DNA of 64,000 nt, taken from contig CM082577.2 of the NCBI GenBank assembly GCA_040954595.2, positions 18,786,001 to 18,850,000 on the forward strand. The letters run 5' to 3'. Positions 51,947 to 64,000 of this stretch are shown in pieces. The position numbers were made by a program, and so were the translations under genes. This DNA is from Balanoglossus misakiensis (taxonomy: Eukaryota > Hemichordata). Numbering within the stretch: position 1 is the first letter of the stretch; each line of letters opens with the position of its first letter. The notes beneath the pieces are model-generated. The model was not told the DNA's origin and made no database searches. It worked only from the letters and a program-made list of their open reading frames with translations.

Positions 51947-53301
51947 TCACCACACTTGAAGCAGGTGCCTGGGAAAACTTGTTTGGGTTGGCGAGTTCCA
52001 TCGTTGCCACGCCGATCCCGGCCATTTTCATTGTTGACACGTCGGCGAAAAGTAGACTCTGGAGTTGATGATGTTGAAGTTCGCTTCTCTAGTTCAGCAA
52101 CCTTCTCAGCTAAGTTCTTCAGACCTTTGGTAAGTTCCTCCAATTTGGTTATCATCGTCTTGTCAGCAACAGTTGCTTGGTGAACCCTGGTAGTGGTCTC
52201 CCTATTTACTTCAAGCTTTCTTGCGGCTAGCAACAATCCTGAATAATCTTCTTCCGTATCATATCGGTGTCTGATTGCATTCTTAATGTGCTCATCTGAC
52301 AGGCCAGAAAAGAATTTGGTTCGAAGCATGGTTTCTTCTGAATTACTAGAGATGGACTGACCTGATCTGAGTTCATCCAAAAGTCCTTCGATGCGACAGG
52401 CCCATTCTGCTACCTTTTCTGTCTTCGTTTGTCGTGCTGTATAGAATTTTTCCAAAACTGCTTCCGGTGGCAATACTTTCCCAAAGACCATGTCCATCTT
52501 CGCCATCAATCGGGACACTGTGATGTCTTCTCCCATATGTAGTAGGACTTCAGCAGCGGACGCTCGTAGGGATTTCCGAACAGCCTGCATAATTATGGTC
52601 TCCGGAAACACATTCTCCCTCTGTAGTGCTCGAACTTCATATCGCCACATTTCATAAGTGACATCACCTTTGCCAGAGAAGACGACTATTCTTGGGAATT
52701 CCACCGAGTGAAAAGCAGTAGTGGCTGTGGCTGGCTGTGCAGCAGCTGCTTGGGCAGGTGAAGACATAATAAATGGTGAAGAATCTGCAACTGAAGTTGG
52801 TACTGGAAATGCTGGAAATGGAATCGGCTGTGGCATAGGGGTTGATACGATTGGTTTCAGTGGAGCAGGTGATATGGCCTGTGCAACCGCTTTCCTATCT
52901 GCTTCAGACAGTAAACTCAACATGTTAATAATTTCCTGTACATCTGCTTTGGGTTTGGATGTCTTGGGATCACTGGTTTCATTGTAATCTAGGCCAGTAC
53001 TTTGTTCGGTTTCCTCAATTAAATGCCACAGTTCCAACCCTCGGGCTGTGGTCACACGACTTGCCCGTAATTTGCTTTCTTCAAAAGTGCTTTTATGTAT
53101 TACTGGCAGAGCGGCTGTGGCTGATTCTATATTCTCAAATATGACAAAAGCGGAATCTTTATCAGAAATATAAATTTGATCAACCTGGGCCAAACCAAGC
53201 TGTAACTCGATAAATTCTCTAAAATGTTTCTTTGTACATTCAAAAGGCAAGTGTTGCACATAAATGCTTCGCTCTTGAATTGATATTTTGGACACAGCCA
53301 T
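51877..53301 (-). CDS. gypsy1 Gag with RRM-like N-terminus (unit C)
   Basis: 474 aa from the ATG at 53301. As read, identical to the unit A copy: RRM-like 12-90, capsid 203-370, CCHC 447-460. Coding capacity is kept since the duplication. Confidence 0.9.
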   Translation of the reverse strand: MAVSKISIQERSIYVQHLPFECTKKHFREFIELQLGLAQVDQIYISDKDSAFVIFENIESATAALPVIHKSTFEESKLRASRVTTARGLELWHLIEETEQSTGLDYNETSDPKTSKPKADVQEIINMLSLLSEADRKAVAQAISPAPLKPIVSTPMPQPIPFPAFPVPTSVADSSPFIMSSPAQAAAAQPATATTAFHSVEFPRIVVFSGKGDVTYEMWRYEVRALQRENVFPETIIMQAVRKSLRASAAEVLLHMGEDITVSRLMAKMDMVFGKVLPPEAVLEKFYTARQTKTEKVAEWACRIEGLLDELRSGQSISSNSEETMLRTKFFSGLSDEHIKNAIRHRYDTEEDYSGLLLAARKLEVNRETTTRVHQATVADKTMITKLEELTKGLKNLAEKVAELEKRTSTSSTPESTFRRRVNNENGRDRRGNDGTRQPKQVFPGTCFKCGEHGHKKTDCPLNGERPGIRRDMR

Positions 53302-54368
53302 TTTTTTTCCCCAGAAAATGAAAGGCAATTTGGGAGGATTCTGACGTGTCGTTAAATACGATGCAATGCAAGCTATTTCACTGGAAAATCTTAACAATAA
53401 TATCAGTATCTACTGGCATAGCACATACGTTAACAGGGACTGGACTAAGCATAGAATAGTTTACAGACACTGCCAAAGGTTCTATAGAGACTAATGTATG
53501 ATTTGGATGAATACGACCATTCATGGACAGTCTCAATAATAATGAAACAACTAAATAACTAATACAATAATAAACTAACTCAAGTCAATATACAATATTT
53601 AACTTATAACTTAATATTTTTTTTTCAACTAGTGCTGAAATTTTTTTTTTTTTTCCACGTCGTTTGGAAAATAATGAACTGAAATTTACAAAGAAAATTA
53701 TACTTCAGCACTTAACCAAAATATACTGTTGAAAGAAAATAAAGTTTATATATATATATTTTTTCGGTTAAAGCAGGCTAAAGGCAACAAAACAGGGGTT
53801 TATATCCACATGGAGCCCACTTCAACAATTAAATCAAAGTCAAAACTACTTTGACCACATTGCATTATATAGACAATATTGAAATTCCTAAGAAAAATTT
53901 ACAAACATTACGTTACACCAGGTTCTACGGCGAATAACCAGAAAGTTCGTTTGCAATAAAATACCCAGTCCACAAGTTCAAGTCAGAAGTTATCACAGAT
54001 GGAAACTATGCGCCACGGACGGAATTTATGCGCACTGTCTATAGTTCGCACGGAATAACACTGTCAAGTTCTGGACACACAATACCTTGTATACCGCGAT
54101 GAACACTTCACACTAAACAGTTCCGGCCGGTAACAGTTCAGCGACTTCACCACTTGGCACTCTGCAGAGAATTTTCCTCGCCGTTGACGCTTGGACCTGG
54201 CTCCCGTCTGTCTGCAGTCCGGGTGGCTCCCCAAGGACGTCCAGCTCAGCGAAAGACACACCTGGTTGGGCGTTGTCCGTTGTCCAGACACTTCTGACCA
54301 GTTAAAACATGGCACTTGTCAGTATCATCCTCTCCGTCCCGAAAAAAGAACTTGCGTAGGAATTGCCA
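53302..54368 (-). other. gypsy1 untranslated leader (unit C)
   Basis: As 14436-15500, T tract two bases longer. No supported gene. Confidence 0.6.
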
Positions 54369-54387
54369 AATCCTGCCGACTACGCCA
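54369..54387 (-). other. Primer-binding site, tRNA-Ser (unit C)
   Basis: Same 19-nt complement of the tRNA-Ser 3' end, 2 nt from the LTR. Confidence 0.88.
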
Positions 54388-54389
54388 TT

Positions 54390-55031
54390 TGTCACGGTTG
54401 TCGCCGTTCATTCCAACATATTCACACCAAACAGGTTACGGTTAACAAAGACATAGGCCTTACATTTAATAACTGAAATGGAACAAATACATGTCAGTTC
54501 CAACGTGTGTGGCCGGTCTGGCTACAGAGGTGAACTGCTAAATTACACACATGTATGGGAGTTCACCTCCAACAGAATACACCAAAATTCATGCAAGTGA
54601 AAAATATAGACATACAATTGGAAAATTGACGCAAGTTAAAGACACCAATTACTTGTGCTGAAATGAGTCGGTAGAATGCACCAAAATACAAAGCTTCAAG
54701 CAACAGGTAAGGTACAAGGAAACTAACCTGAAATGGAACAAATACATGTCAGTTCCAACGTGTGTGGCCGGTCTGGCTACAGAGGTGAACTGACCAATTT
54801 TATGCACCATGTCCTTTTATATCAGCAATTACATCATAGTGCCAGATTAGCTTGTGTTCATTGGTCAAATGAAACTTCCAGGTGGTTTGCATATAATTAA
54901 GATCAACCAATTGAAGGTAAGTACTATTACGTCATATGAATAATTGAATAACTAATTACTATAAGATACAGGTATAACATACATACAGATATACATGTAT
55001 ACAAATTCAATGGATCAACAAGGCCGTTACA
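54390..55031 (-). repeat. gypsy1 5' LTR (unit C)
   Basis: 642 bp, GGTTACGG as in A's 5' LTR. TATAAAAGG on the minus strand at 54813-54821. Confidence 0.95.
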
Positions 55032-55740
55032 GGTTTAATTTCCATTTATTGATGATCGCATAGTTATCAAATGAAAGCAACTAAAAAGGGCAGTTTTAAT
55101 ACATTTCAAGAGACGAAACATGCATAGAATAACTATGGTATTGGCTTCCATTATACTACGGACGTACTACACCTGGACAGCAGGACGATGCACCCGCGTT
55201 CTTTTCAACTCCATAAAAGGTGACAAAGTATTTTTGTAAGAAAAGTGGTTCGAAAAGGTGACAACGAGTGAGAGACAACAAGGGAGGGTATTGTTAATAG
55301 CATTGTCTGTTTCACCATAGACCCTAGGGTCTATGGTTTCACTGAAACCACACCAAGTGTAAGCCTTGACAGATGGGAAACATCGGAGATGATCAGAACT
55401 GCATGAACTTTTGTCCTCTGTAAAATTCAGTCTCTTGGTCGTAGAAGGGAATCTCTGGTTCAAAATTGTAGCCTACTACCCGAGAATATGTTGCTATGCT
55501 AACGTCGTCGGTCGCGTGAGTGCAGGCGTGTATAAGCATAAGCTCGCTCCAACGCGTCGGCAGCGGACAACGGTACCACAAGTTGCTGACGTCACTCACT
55601 TCCGGGTTCGCGCAGTTTTTGGCTGGCTGTAGCTCTGTTATGCGTAAGTGAAAGTGAATGAAACCAACGTTTTTCATAGTATTTTTTTAATCGCATTTCG
55701 CAGAATTGGCTCAAAAACGGATCACAACGTTCCACTTTAA

Positions 55741-56249
55741 CCCTTTGAACCCCGCTCAGAGGTTTACCGCCGCAGGATGACCTTTTGACCCCTAATTTTT
55801 CAATATGCTGACGTCAAGGCATTTTCCCGCCGACATTGTAAATCCAGCCATATGAAAGCAAGTTAGGAAGCTAGGGGACCCTAATGTGACCTTCCAAATG
55901 ACTTGAAATCGATTCCTATGCGAGCGACTACATAAAAAATAGTGATATCCAAGCAGCGATTTTTAGCGAAAGTTGACAGAGATTTAAAAATTGCGACCCG
56001 ACGACAGTTACGCAATGATCCATTGCAAGACGAGGATGCTTTCTGGGCTCATTTTGACCGAGTACTAGTAGATAGTAGCTCAGAAAGTGAAGATGAAGAA
56101 CAAGACCAGCCTGACATCGTTACGGACCAAGATGGTGACCCCAACCGCGCGAACGATGAAGAAGAATTTGAGCCAGAGCCCACGATCCAGCCACCCCCAC
56201 CAGTTCGGCAACGAGTGAGAAGACTGCCCCGTGCCCGCGAAGTAAACCC
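55741..56249 (+). mobile_element. piggyBac-type remnant, copy 2 (unit C)
   Basis: Starts after the shared TTAA 55737-55740, ends at the gypsy2 LTR fragment. Confidence 0.75.
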
Positions 56250-56289
56250 ATTACCCAATCAGCACGAATGTGAAGTTAACGTGATATAG
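55993..56289 (+). pseudogene. piggyBac transposase N-terminus (copy 2, unit C)
   Basis: ATT start. Carries the A-type CCCACGATCC (56180 on). This is the rightmost A-type marker I found in C. Confidence 0.6.
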
Positions 56290-56634
56290 TCCGGCCAATC
56301 ACAATTCCAGCCTACTTCCTGATAGGCTCAAGCAGCGGTAACTTTGCAAGGTTTTCCATGACATTCCCCCCAACTAGACTTGGTTACTCTCCGAGACCCA
56401 GTCATAGCAATCTAAACTACAATAACAAATGGAACACAGAAATCAATAATTCAAATACTAAGTCAAAAGAGCACATCACTGTTTCTGTTTTAAAGTCTTT
56501 GACTCTTAGTGTTCGAAGGTGCAGTTCAATCTACCTTCTGTCTCAGTAAAATAAGTGTCCTTGTCAAATGGCACACGTATCCTGGTACCCATTTTGTTTT
56601 CTTCATCGTCAACAGGTGCTTGAAGTTTTCGTCC

Positions 56635-58645
56635 TCAACAGGCGCCTGTGAATCCGTAGAAAAGCGTTGGCTTCCGGCTTCTTTTAGGGTATCTCTTAGG
56701 TGTATCTTCGTCTCTGATCATTTCCGGTTCAACCCCCGGTGGATCATCAGTGGTTACATCCAGGGTTTCTCCGCCTACTGCTTCATCTGCATCAGTGTCA
56801 AAGTAGTGTTCTTGGGTTTCCGGTGGGGAATCCTCTTGACCGCTGGCATACGTCTTTCCATCAGCTGGCAATTTGTCAATAGGTTCTTCTGATTTTGGTC
56901 CACTTAGGGTCCTGGTGTCTGCTTTCTGGGTCTCTTCAAAGGGATCTTCAGGTCTGTTTTCTTGCACCCTCTCATCTAAGGGGGCAAGCTTCACTTTGTC
57001 TAGCCAGCCAGGTAGGCCAGGACCTGTGTATCCCTTCAGCTTCTCAAAGTGAACCACTTTAAACTTTGTCCGGGGCCCACGCTGGATCCGGTATACAACT
57101 TCAGTCAGTCTGTTCACCACCATATACGGTCCCTCATACGCCATCTGTAGTTTCGGGCTTTGACCCTTCTTCCTCCTTTCGTCTCTTAGCCAAACAAATT
57201 CACCAGGCTGGAAAGACTTATGAAGGGCATTACAATCGTAATATCTCTTATAGGTCCTAGTACTTGCCTTCAACTGCTCTCTTGCCCGGTAATGGGCATT
57301 TCGCAACTTATCGCGCAGTTTAGCCACATAGTCACCCCCAGATTCCTCCTCAAATTCAATCTCAAATATCAGATCGATGGGCAGTGTCACCTCCCTACCC
57401 AGCATCATCATATTCGGAGTTTCACCTGTGGCTGGGTGTACCGAAGAGCGGTCGCCATTGTAGCGCAAGACAGATGTTGGTCCCAGTCTTTTTGGTATTT
57501 CAGGGGGTCCATATAAGACTTTATCGTAGACACAAGACAATGGTTAAATTTTTAAACCATCCCGTCTCCCTGTGGGTGTCAAGGCGTGGTGTATGTTTTG
57601 TCCACCCCTAGCAATTTGCAGACCTCCACGAATACTGACGAGATGAAATTTCGGCCTCTATCTGAATGTACCTCGTGAGGCATACCAAACCTACTGAAAA
57701 AATCGTCGACCAGTACCTTTGCCACTGTGGTTGCCATTGGAATAGGGAATGCCTCCATCCATTTGCTAAAATAGTCTCCGACAACCAATACCTTCAGGTA
57801 GCCATTGTAACTCTCCACAAATGGTCCCAGAACATCAATGGCCACCCTCTCCATGGGACACCCCACCACATACAATTGTAAGGGAGCCTTGTGCCTTTTA
57901 CCAGGCACCCGCTTGCGTGAAACACACCTCACATGAACGCACCCACGATCTGACATCTACAGACATGCCATGCCAGTAATACCTCTGCCTCATCTTGTCA
58001 AGTGTTTTTGTCATCCCTAAGTGACCACCTGCGTTTGCATCATGCAACCCTCCAATCACCACATTACAGCCGACTCCCATCTCCTGTACAGCACGCCCCT
58101 GTAGACTATCAATTGTTCATACATAGCCCAGTATGCCTTCGTGGCTGCCGAACACGGAGAGATCTCATTCCAGTCTAGTCGACTTTCCCTCCCCTCCCTA
58201 GCCTTCAAGACAACTGAAATATCAGGATCACTAAGTTGACAATCTCTAAGCTTTTCACTGGACCAAACGACTTCCCTGGCAACAACCTCTGCCTTTGTTG
58301 CCAAGGCATTCTCCCCAATGCCCTCCGCGGTTGGCCAGTCCTGTTCATCACAGCTGCCAGGATCAAAATTTTCCCAATCACCTGGACAGCTGTCCTTGTT
58401 GTCATAGCCGTATCAAACAATCTGCAACCCTCTACTTTGGCATTTTTGTCCTGAGAACTGTCATCTAGTCTATCGGTCCCTCCACACTCTGGCAGTTCAC
58501 GGTACAACTGTTCGAACCGTACAACACTATTTTGTCTCATCGATGGAGATTTGCATTCAAACTCTGGTGCAAGTGGATTCAACGCACCTGTACCATTAGT
58601 GGTGGTTGGTTCGTGTGCCATACCACACTGTTTGCACTCACGCAC
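56635..58645 (-). pseudogene. gypsy2 integrase region (unit C)
   Basis: As in B, including both stops around the third catalytic residue (about 57541-57575). From about 58457 it carries B-type bases (AACTGTCATC) instead of A-type (AATTGTCATC). Confidence 0.8.
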
Positions 58646-58709
58646 TGGTTTCCGAGATAGCGCATCAGCATTTCCATGGCGTACACCGGGACGATGGATA
58701 CAGGCATAG

Positions 58710-59978
58710 TCAAAGCAACCGAGCGTCTCTAACCACCTCTGGGTTCTTGAAATTAAGCAACCACACTAATGCAGCATGGTCAGTCCTCAGTGTGAATTTC
58801 TGGCCCAGTAAGTAGCGTTTGAAGTATTTTGTGTACTCGATTACAGCCAACAGTTCACGACGCGTTACACAGTACTTCCTTTCAGCACCCGATAGCACTC
58901 GGCCCGCATAACTAACAGGTCTCTCTTGGCCACCCTGTACTTGGCTCAACACTGCCCCTATGCCAATACCGCTAGCATCTGTATCCAGTATGAACTCACC
59001 CTTTTCCATCGGAAAAGCCAAAACTGGTGCCGATGTTAGTCTTGCCTTGAGCTGATCAAATGCGTTTTGACAATTCTCTGTCCAAGCAAATACAGAATCT
59101 TTCTTTGTTAAGTCATGAAGAGGACGGGCCAATACAGCAAACCCCTGTACAAAGCGTCTGTGGTATGACGCCAGCCCCAAGAAGCTTCTTACTTCTGTGA
59201 CTGTCTCAGGAATCGGCCAGTCTCTAATAGCCTTGACCTTTCCTGAATCAGTAGCAACCCCTTCCCGAGAAACACGATGCCCCAAAAACTCAACACTGCG
59301 TGCAAAAAGCACACACTAACTCGGCTTTAATTTGAGATTTGAATTACGAAGACGTTCAAATACCTTGCACAACCTTTCCAACTCTTCATCAAATGATCTG
59401 CCAAATATTATGATGTCATCTAGATACAAAAGCAGTATTTCCCACTGCATACCGGTAAAGACGCGCTCCATCAGACGTTCAAACGTACTAGGGGCATTAC
59501 ACAACCCAAACAGGAGCACCCTCCACTGATAGAGTCCACTCCGCGTGACAAATGCGGTCTTTTCTTTAGATCCCTCGTCCAGTTCTACCTGCCAATACCC
59601 TGCTTGGAGGTCTAGCGTAAAAAACCATTCCGACCCGTACAACGCATCTAAAGAATCGTTTATTCGTGGTATAGGGTAGGCAGCTTTAATTGACACAGCG
59701 TTCAATTTTCTATAATCAACGCACAATCTTTGTGACCCATCTTTCTTACTAACAAGTACACACGGGGCTGCCCATGGACTAGTTGATTCTTCTATCAAAC
59801 CCCGCTGTAACAAGTCAGAAACCTGTCGTTCTATTTCTTCCCGTTTCCATACCGGAGTTCGATATGCGGGTTGCCTTACTGGCGTGGCATTATTGGTTTC
59901 AATTGTATGTCGAATGATCCCAGTTTTACCAATATCATGATCTCCCTGACTAAACACATCATGGTACAGTGTCAACAT
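58710..59978 (-). pseudogene. gypsy2 RT-RNase H (unit C)
   Basis: Shares with B the TAG (59313-59315) and the 14-bp deletion. Confidence 0.85.
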
Positions 59979-60008
59979 CTTTGAAACCCTTTCTTGTTGG
60001 TAAACTGA

Positions 60009-60959
60009 TCAATTTTTGCAACTTCTTGTGTATAAATCCACTACATGACCTGGAAGAGGAACATTGCTCCCAGGGCAGGCTTTTGCCTTTTCAGTGCCAG
60101 AGGGCGCTCTATCACTGTCATTACCCCAAGATTCAACTGCACACTGATCGGTTCGGAGTAATCTCACAACAGTACCAGCCCTCACATGTACAGGTTCAAC
60201 ACTAGCATTGAGAACTCTAACTGGTAAATGGGTAGATCTCGTGGTCACTAAAGCTTTACATGTCATAATGCCTTGCTCCAGCAATTTACCCCCTTGTACT
60301 GGTAACACAACCGCTGTAAGACAAGTATCCGGGGAAGACTTATCTGTTCTCCCCACCCAGGTTGAATGAATTCTCATTCCCTGTGCACACCCACTTCCAA
60401 CCTTTGCTGGTCCCGCAAACCAAGGTTCACTGGCGATGGGAGTCCTACACATTTTAGCCGGAATAATCATTTCATGTCCAGGGGGAACAAAAACATCTCC
60501 CGCTACCTTTACACGACAAATGAACGGTTTCATTGTACCAGTGTTACTACATTTCAACCGTTCCCCTTTAATGACTAGCTCCCCTGTCCCTGTATCAATA
60601 ATACACCCAATTGAATGTAGAAAGCTCATACCAATAATGCCATCAGAGCATATTTCAGCTACTAATACCGGAGAGATAGCCCTAGCCCCACCCAAGCAGA
60701 TATCTAGGTTAACAACTCCACTAACCATAAGTGGTGTACCATCAGCTTGGTTCACCTTTACATTTATTGGTTGCAATGCACCGTGAACTCCCACTGAAAT
60801 TTTCCTATACATTTCTTCGGATATCACCATATCAGTTGCTCCCGTATCAACCAGAAAATTCCCCGATACACCACCGGCAGAGGCCTGTATGTACATACTT
60901 CTGACACTTGTATTGTTATTAGCCGGTTGAATTTCCCTAATATTTCCAGTAGTCTGCAC
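60009..60959 (-). pseudogene. gypsy2 protease and start of Pol (unit C)
   Basis: As in B, with one private change near 60653 (Leu to Ile after PVLVAE). Confidence 0.75.
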
Positions 60960-61030
60960 ACACTGATCAACTGCCTCCCCTTTGGGTCCATACTGGTTGG
61001 CTGAGGGTTGACCCGACTTCCGCTCAGCCC

Positions 61031-61891
61031 CTAATCGTTTCCCGAAACCTTGGGTCGGGTGGGACAGTCCCGCTTCAGATGCCCTGATTCATTACAGTGC
61101 CAACACAAACGGCCACCAGAGGGCGCACCACTCTGAGCTTGTCCAGATGGGTTTTTTATACTAGTGTTGACAACACGGGCCTTAACCTTTTGGTCAAGTT
61201 CAGCTAATTTGTCGGTGATCAAATCAACTTTGTTTGCTATCACCCCTATCACTGACTCCAGAGTCTGAGCCATTTTTGCGTCACCCGCTTCAATACCTCT
61301 CACTTGTTTACCCAACCCTTTATTGGTTTCAGGGCCACGGCTTTTCTCTAATAACTGAAAATTCTCTTCCCAAACTGTAGCCTGTATAACGTCGTCAAGT
61401 GTGGCACTGGGGGTCCTACCCGCTTCATTAACACGCCTACGCATAGCAGAATCAGTCAATGAATTGAAAAATGCGTCTATACCGGTACATAGCCGTTCGA
61501 ATAGGTGACCTTTGGCATCAGGGTACCCAAGTGTTACCATTTCCCTGATATCCTGTCCAAGCCCACTTAGAGACTCGCTGGGCTGGAGTACTCTTTGTCT
61601 TAATTTTAAACGATAGGTGTCTTCCTGTCCCCCAAAACCAAATCTATGATCTAGTAGTTTGCACAGTTACTGGTATGTCAATGACTTTCTGTCAATTGAT
61701 GTTAACAGCCGCTGGGCTGCCCCATACAACATGGCTTGGAGATACTTCAACTTTTCAACCTCTCTCCATTCATTTATTTCCGCATAAATTTCAAAGTGTG
61801 CGAAATAATCATGCCATGCAAGCGATCCATCATACTTATCAGGCTTAAGTATGGACCCGTGTTTACGTGTACATGATTTGCTATAGATCCT
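61031..61891 (-). pseudogene. gypsy2 Gag (unit C)
   Basis: As in B, same TAA at 61667-61669. Confidence 0.75.
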
Positions 61892-62341
61892 TCACTACGC
61901 ACGGCGATATACCGCAGTGCAAAATCGGTCAGTCAATAGTTAAATCACTTCACTGGAGAACACACAATTTCCACCCTCCTGAACCAAATACCTAGAAAAC
62001 CCTAGCTAAACCTTGGAATCGAATTTCCTAACAGACTATTGTTGTTTCCCGTTCCGGCAGATAATTGTTTTGCTACCGTGTAGAGCGGGTAGATGAATCC
62101 ACCCACATAAGGAGTATGCCCCCGGCCCTACGCGTTTTGTGCAACATGCCGGATCGAACAACAACGACGTCTACCCAGTATGCAAGATGGCTACAATATG
62201 GCGCCAAAACGCATACACTCGCCTACACTAACAGAGTTACTTACAGTACAACTATCCCAACTGCTGCACACCAATGTTGTAGTTTTCTCAGCGTAGCTAG
62301 ATTTCTCGTCGTGGACCCGGTAATGGTAGCGTCGCCCACGA

Positions 62342-62709
62342 TGAAATCCTCCCGTACACTTCAACTGGACTACCAACCACCTCGACAGGGTCGGATCGCT
62401 TGGAATAGTTGTCAGTGAACACCCTCTCACATGTACATTGACTCAGCGCAACACCAGCCGGAATGGTTAACAAGAACAACGGATTTATGTGTATTTCGAC
62501 TGTGTTACAAACTTTCACGTCTGCCCAGTTCGGAGGTGGAAACCCAAGAGAGCGAGAATGAGGTGTATCCCCAGCAAAAGTAGCCCGCCCCAACTATTAC
62601 CCAATCAGCACGAATGTGAAGTTCACGTGATATAGTCCGGCCAATCACAGTTCCAGCCTGCTTCCTGATAGGCTCAAGCAGCGGTAACTTTGCAAGGTTT
62701 TCCATGACA
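62342..62709 (-). repeat. gypsy2 5' LTR (unit C/D junction)
   Basis: As 23460-23827. Confidence 0.6.
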
Positions 62710-62930
62710 TTATTGTGATATATAGGTGAGAAATATATTGGAAAATGTCTTCATAACAAAAATATGTCATGAAATTATTGACTAGCAAGAACCATGTGTA
62801 TATGTATGGCCAAGGGGAAATTTTTAACTTCTAGTTCTGAACATTAACGTTATTGCTCAGGCTACTGTAACCACATTCAAATAATACATACAATTTTCTG
62901 TTGCACCAGTGCTTTGACCTTACAGTAATT
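62540..62930. repeat. 391-bp direct repeat, left copy (unit D)
   Basis: As 191-581. Its partner lies beyond the window. Confidence 0.8.
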
Positions 62931-62941
62931 CTACCTCACGA

Positions 62942-62949
62942 TGACGTCA
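62942..62949. promoter_or_regulatory. CRE-type octamer upstream of DIRS gag (unit D)
   Basis: TGACGTCA in the same leader position as in A-C. Confidence 0.35.
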
Positions 62950-63183
62950 GTCAGGGATCCCGTGAGATTGCACAAATCTCCCATGATTCAGTGCGCATTC
63001 TACCCTTTTCAGTCTAGGCGTACTTTATCGGGGGTCCCCAAAAATTTGGGATTTCGCCGGAATTATTTACACTTTAAGTGAACCAAGTTCACGAGTGTGA
63101 AGATCGAAAATATTCAATCATTATACCTCAAAGAAATCTGTGAAAATTTCACACATAAAGCCGAAAACGGCAAAACAGACGGC

Positions 63184-64000
63184 ATGGCGAAGACCGCCAA
63201 CAGTGCGAATGAACTGTCTGCACTCGAGTTGGACGCTGACGCTGCTGTGAGACCCTTATCAAGAGACTCCTCTCGTGCTATGACCAGAACCAATACTGTA
63301 GCTGGCAAAAGTAGGAAATCCGATAAGCCAACACAAGTTTCACGTGCAGATCGCAGACAAGAGATGATTAATATTACGTCCACTCGCAAGAACTCGAACT
63401 CTGAGGATCAAACAAATATGGCGCCTGTTCCATACAGCGCTGATTAATGGTGACGTCATCGTCCCCGTCCAGACACAGAAGCCCGCGCCGGGGTTGCTGG
63501 ACGGTACTGATAGAAATCACGTACCGATGGTTGCGGACATTCCGCTAACAACAGTGACGACGTCAAACAAAAATGCAAACCACGATTTGACTACAATTTT
63601 AGGTCACTTTTCGGCTATGCAACAACAATCCATGCAAGCCTTTGCACAGGTCATGTCCGATACTATGCACAAGACATTAGCCGAAGCCCTAACAGATGGC
63701 AATCGCAAACGTCCCGCTGGGCCACGGAATGAAAATCATGACAGAAACATTGGAGGTAAGAGACCAAAAATCCCAATCAGCGGAGATGAACACGAGATTC
63801 AAAGACTTTCAGTTTTGGCAAATGAATATGATGGGACTAATCACGAAGTGGAAAGCGTATCGGCCCATTCAAACGCTGAGGAAGATATCGATACAATAGT
63901 ATCAAACATGATCGAATCGGAAATTCAGCAGACAACACAGTTCCAACAGGATGTAACTGCTGATACAGGGGATGAAACCGACAACGAAAGTGCATCGGTT
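63184..64000 (+). pseudogene. DIRS-like Gag, frameshifted and cut by window end (unit D)
   Basis: Same TAA (63445-63447) from the 2-nt loss as A and C, plus private substitutions after 63560. Only the N-terminal half is in the window. Confidence 0.7.

Larger units (their letters stand above)
46959..55031 (-). mobile_element. gypsy1: intact Ty3/Gypsy retrotransposon (unit C)
   Basis: 8,073 bp, the extra 2 bp being in the leader T tract (14 T). Same GGTT duplication (46955-46958, 55032-55035) and same LTR mismatch as in A. The two copies therefore derive from one insertion by duplication, not from two transpositions. Confidence 0.95.
46475..55736. mobile_element. TTAA-flanked DNA transposon, split by gypsy1 (unit C)
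   Basis: TTAA 46471-46474 and 55737-55740. Interrupted at the same base as in A. Confidence 0.6.
56250..62709 (-). mobile_element. gypsy2 degenerate element (unit C)
   Basis: 6,460 bp, constant offset of 23,474 from the B copy. 3' LTR 56250-56363, polypurine tract 56364-56374, 5' LTR 62342-62709. Leader as in B. Confidence 0.85.
62350..64000. repeat. Tandem composite unit D (partial)
   Basis: Start of a fourth unit, cut by the window edge inside the DIRS gag. It shares the A/C type 2-nt gag lesion and the GCTCAGG variant, but has B-type bases at 62400 and 63087. It also has several private substitutions, for example at 63570, 63725, 63772 and 63943. Confidence 0.9.

Overview
The window is metazoan nuclear DNA made almost entirely of transposable elements. 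I see no host gene I can name, no bacterial or viral genome organisation, and no rRNA or tRNA gene. Ty3/Gypsy elements with eukaryotic tRNA priming, a DIRS-type gag, piggyBac and TTAA-flanked DNA transposons, MITEs and GT-AG splice signals fit an invertebrate animal, probably an aquatic one. That taxon guess is an inference.

LAYOUT. The sequence is a head-to-tail tandem array of one nested composite. The same point recurs at 1, 23468, 38876 and 62350, giving unit A (23,467 bp), unit B (15,408 bp), unit C (23,474 bp) and the first 1.65 kb of unit D. All units have the same orientation and are nearly identical. A and C are long because each carries an 8,071-bp Gypsy element ('gypsy1') at the same site. 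B has the precise empty site.

Each unit reads as follows. (1) LTR of an old Gypsy element ('gypsy2'). (2) A DIRS-like gag between two 391-bp direct repeats; the gag is open only in B. (3) A repeat block R1 with inverted-repeat tracts, a 97-bp MITE and exon-like pieces with a GTAAGT donor. (4) A piggyBac remnant with the transposase N-terminus. (5) A second copy of the block, R2. (6) A 1.19-kb TTAA-flanked transposon with a decayed THAP-like ORF, split by gypsy1 in A and C. (7) A second piggyBac remnant. (8) Degenerate gypsy2 on the minus strand (gag, PR, RT, RNase H, INT).

gypsy1 (minus strand) looks intact and young. Its 642-bp LTRs differ at one position. It has a 19-nt tRNA-Ser primer site, a Gag with an RRM-like N-terminus and a CCHC knuckle, and a Pol with all protease, RT, RNase H and integrase catalytic residues. 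A TTTAAAT slippery site followed by a possible pseudoknot joins the two frames.

HISTORY. Shared lesions show that gypsy2 and both piggyBac pieces were dead before the array amplified. gypsy1 then entered one unit, which was later copied. Unit C matches A on its left and B on its right, so units have recombined, or the assembly has switched copies. The most notable items are this presence/absence array, the RRM-Gag Gypsy with its frameshift signal, and the paired exon-like R blocks.
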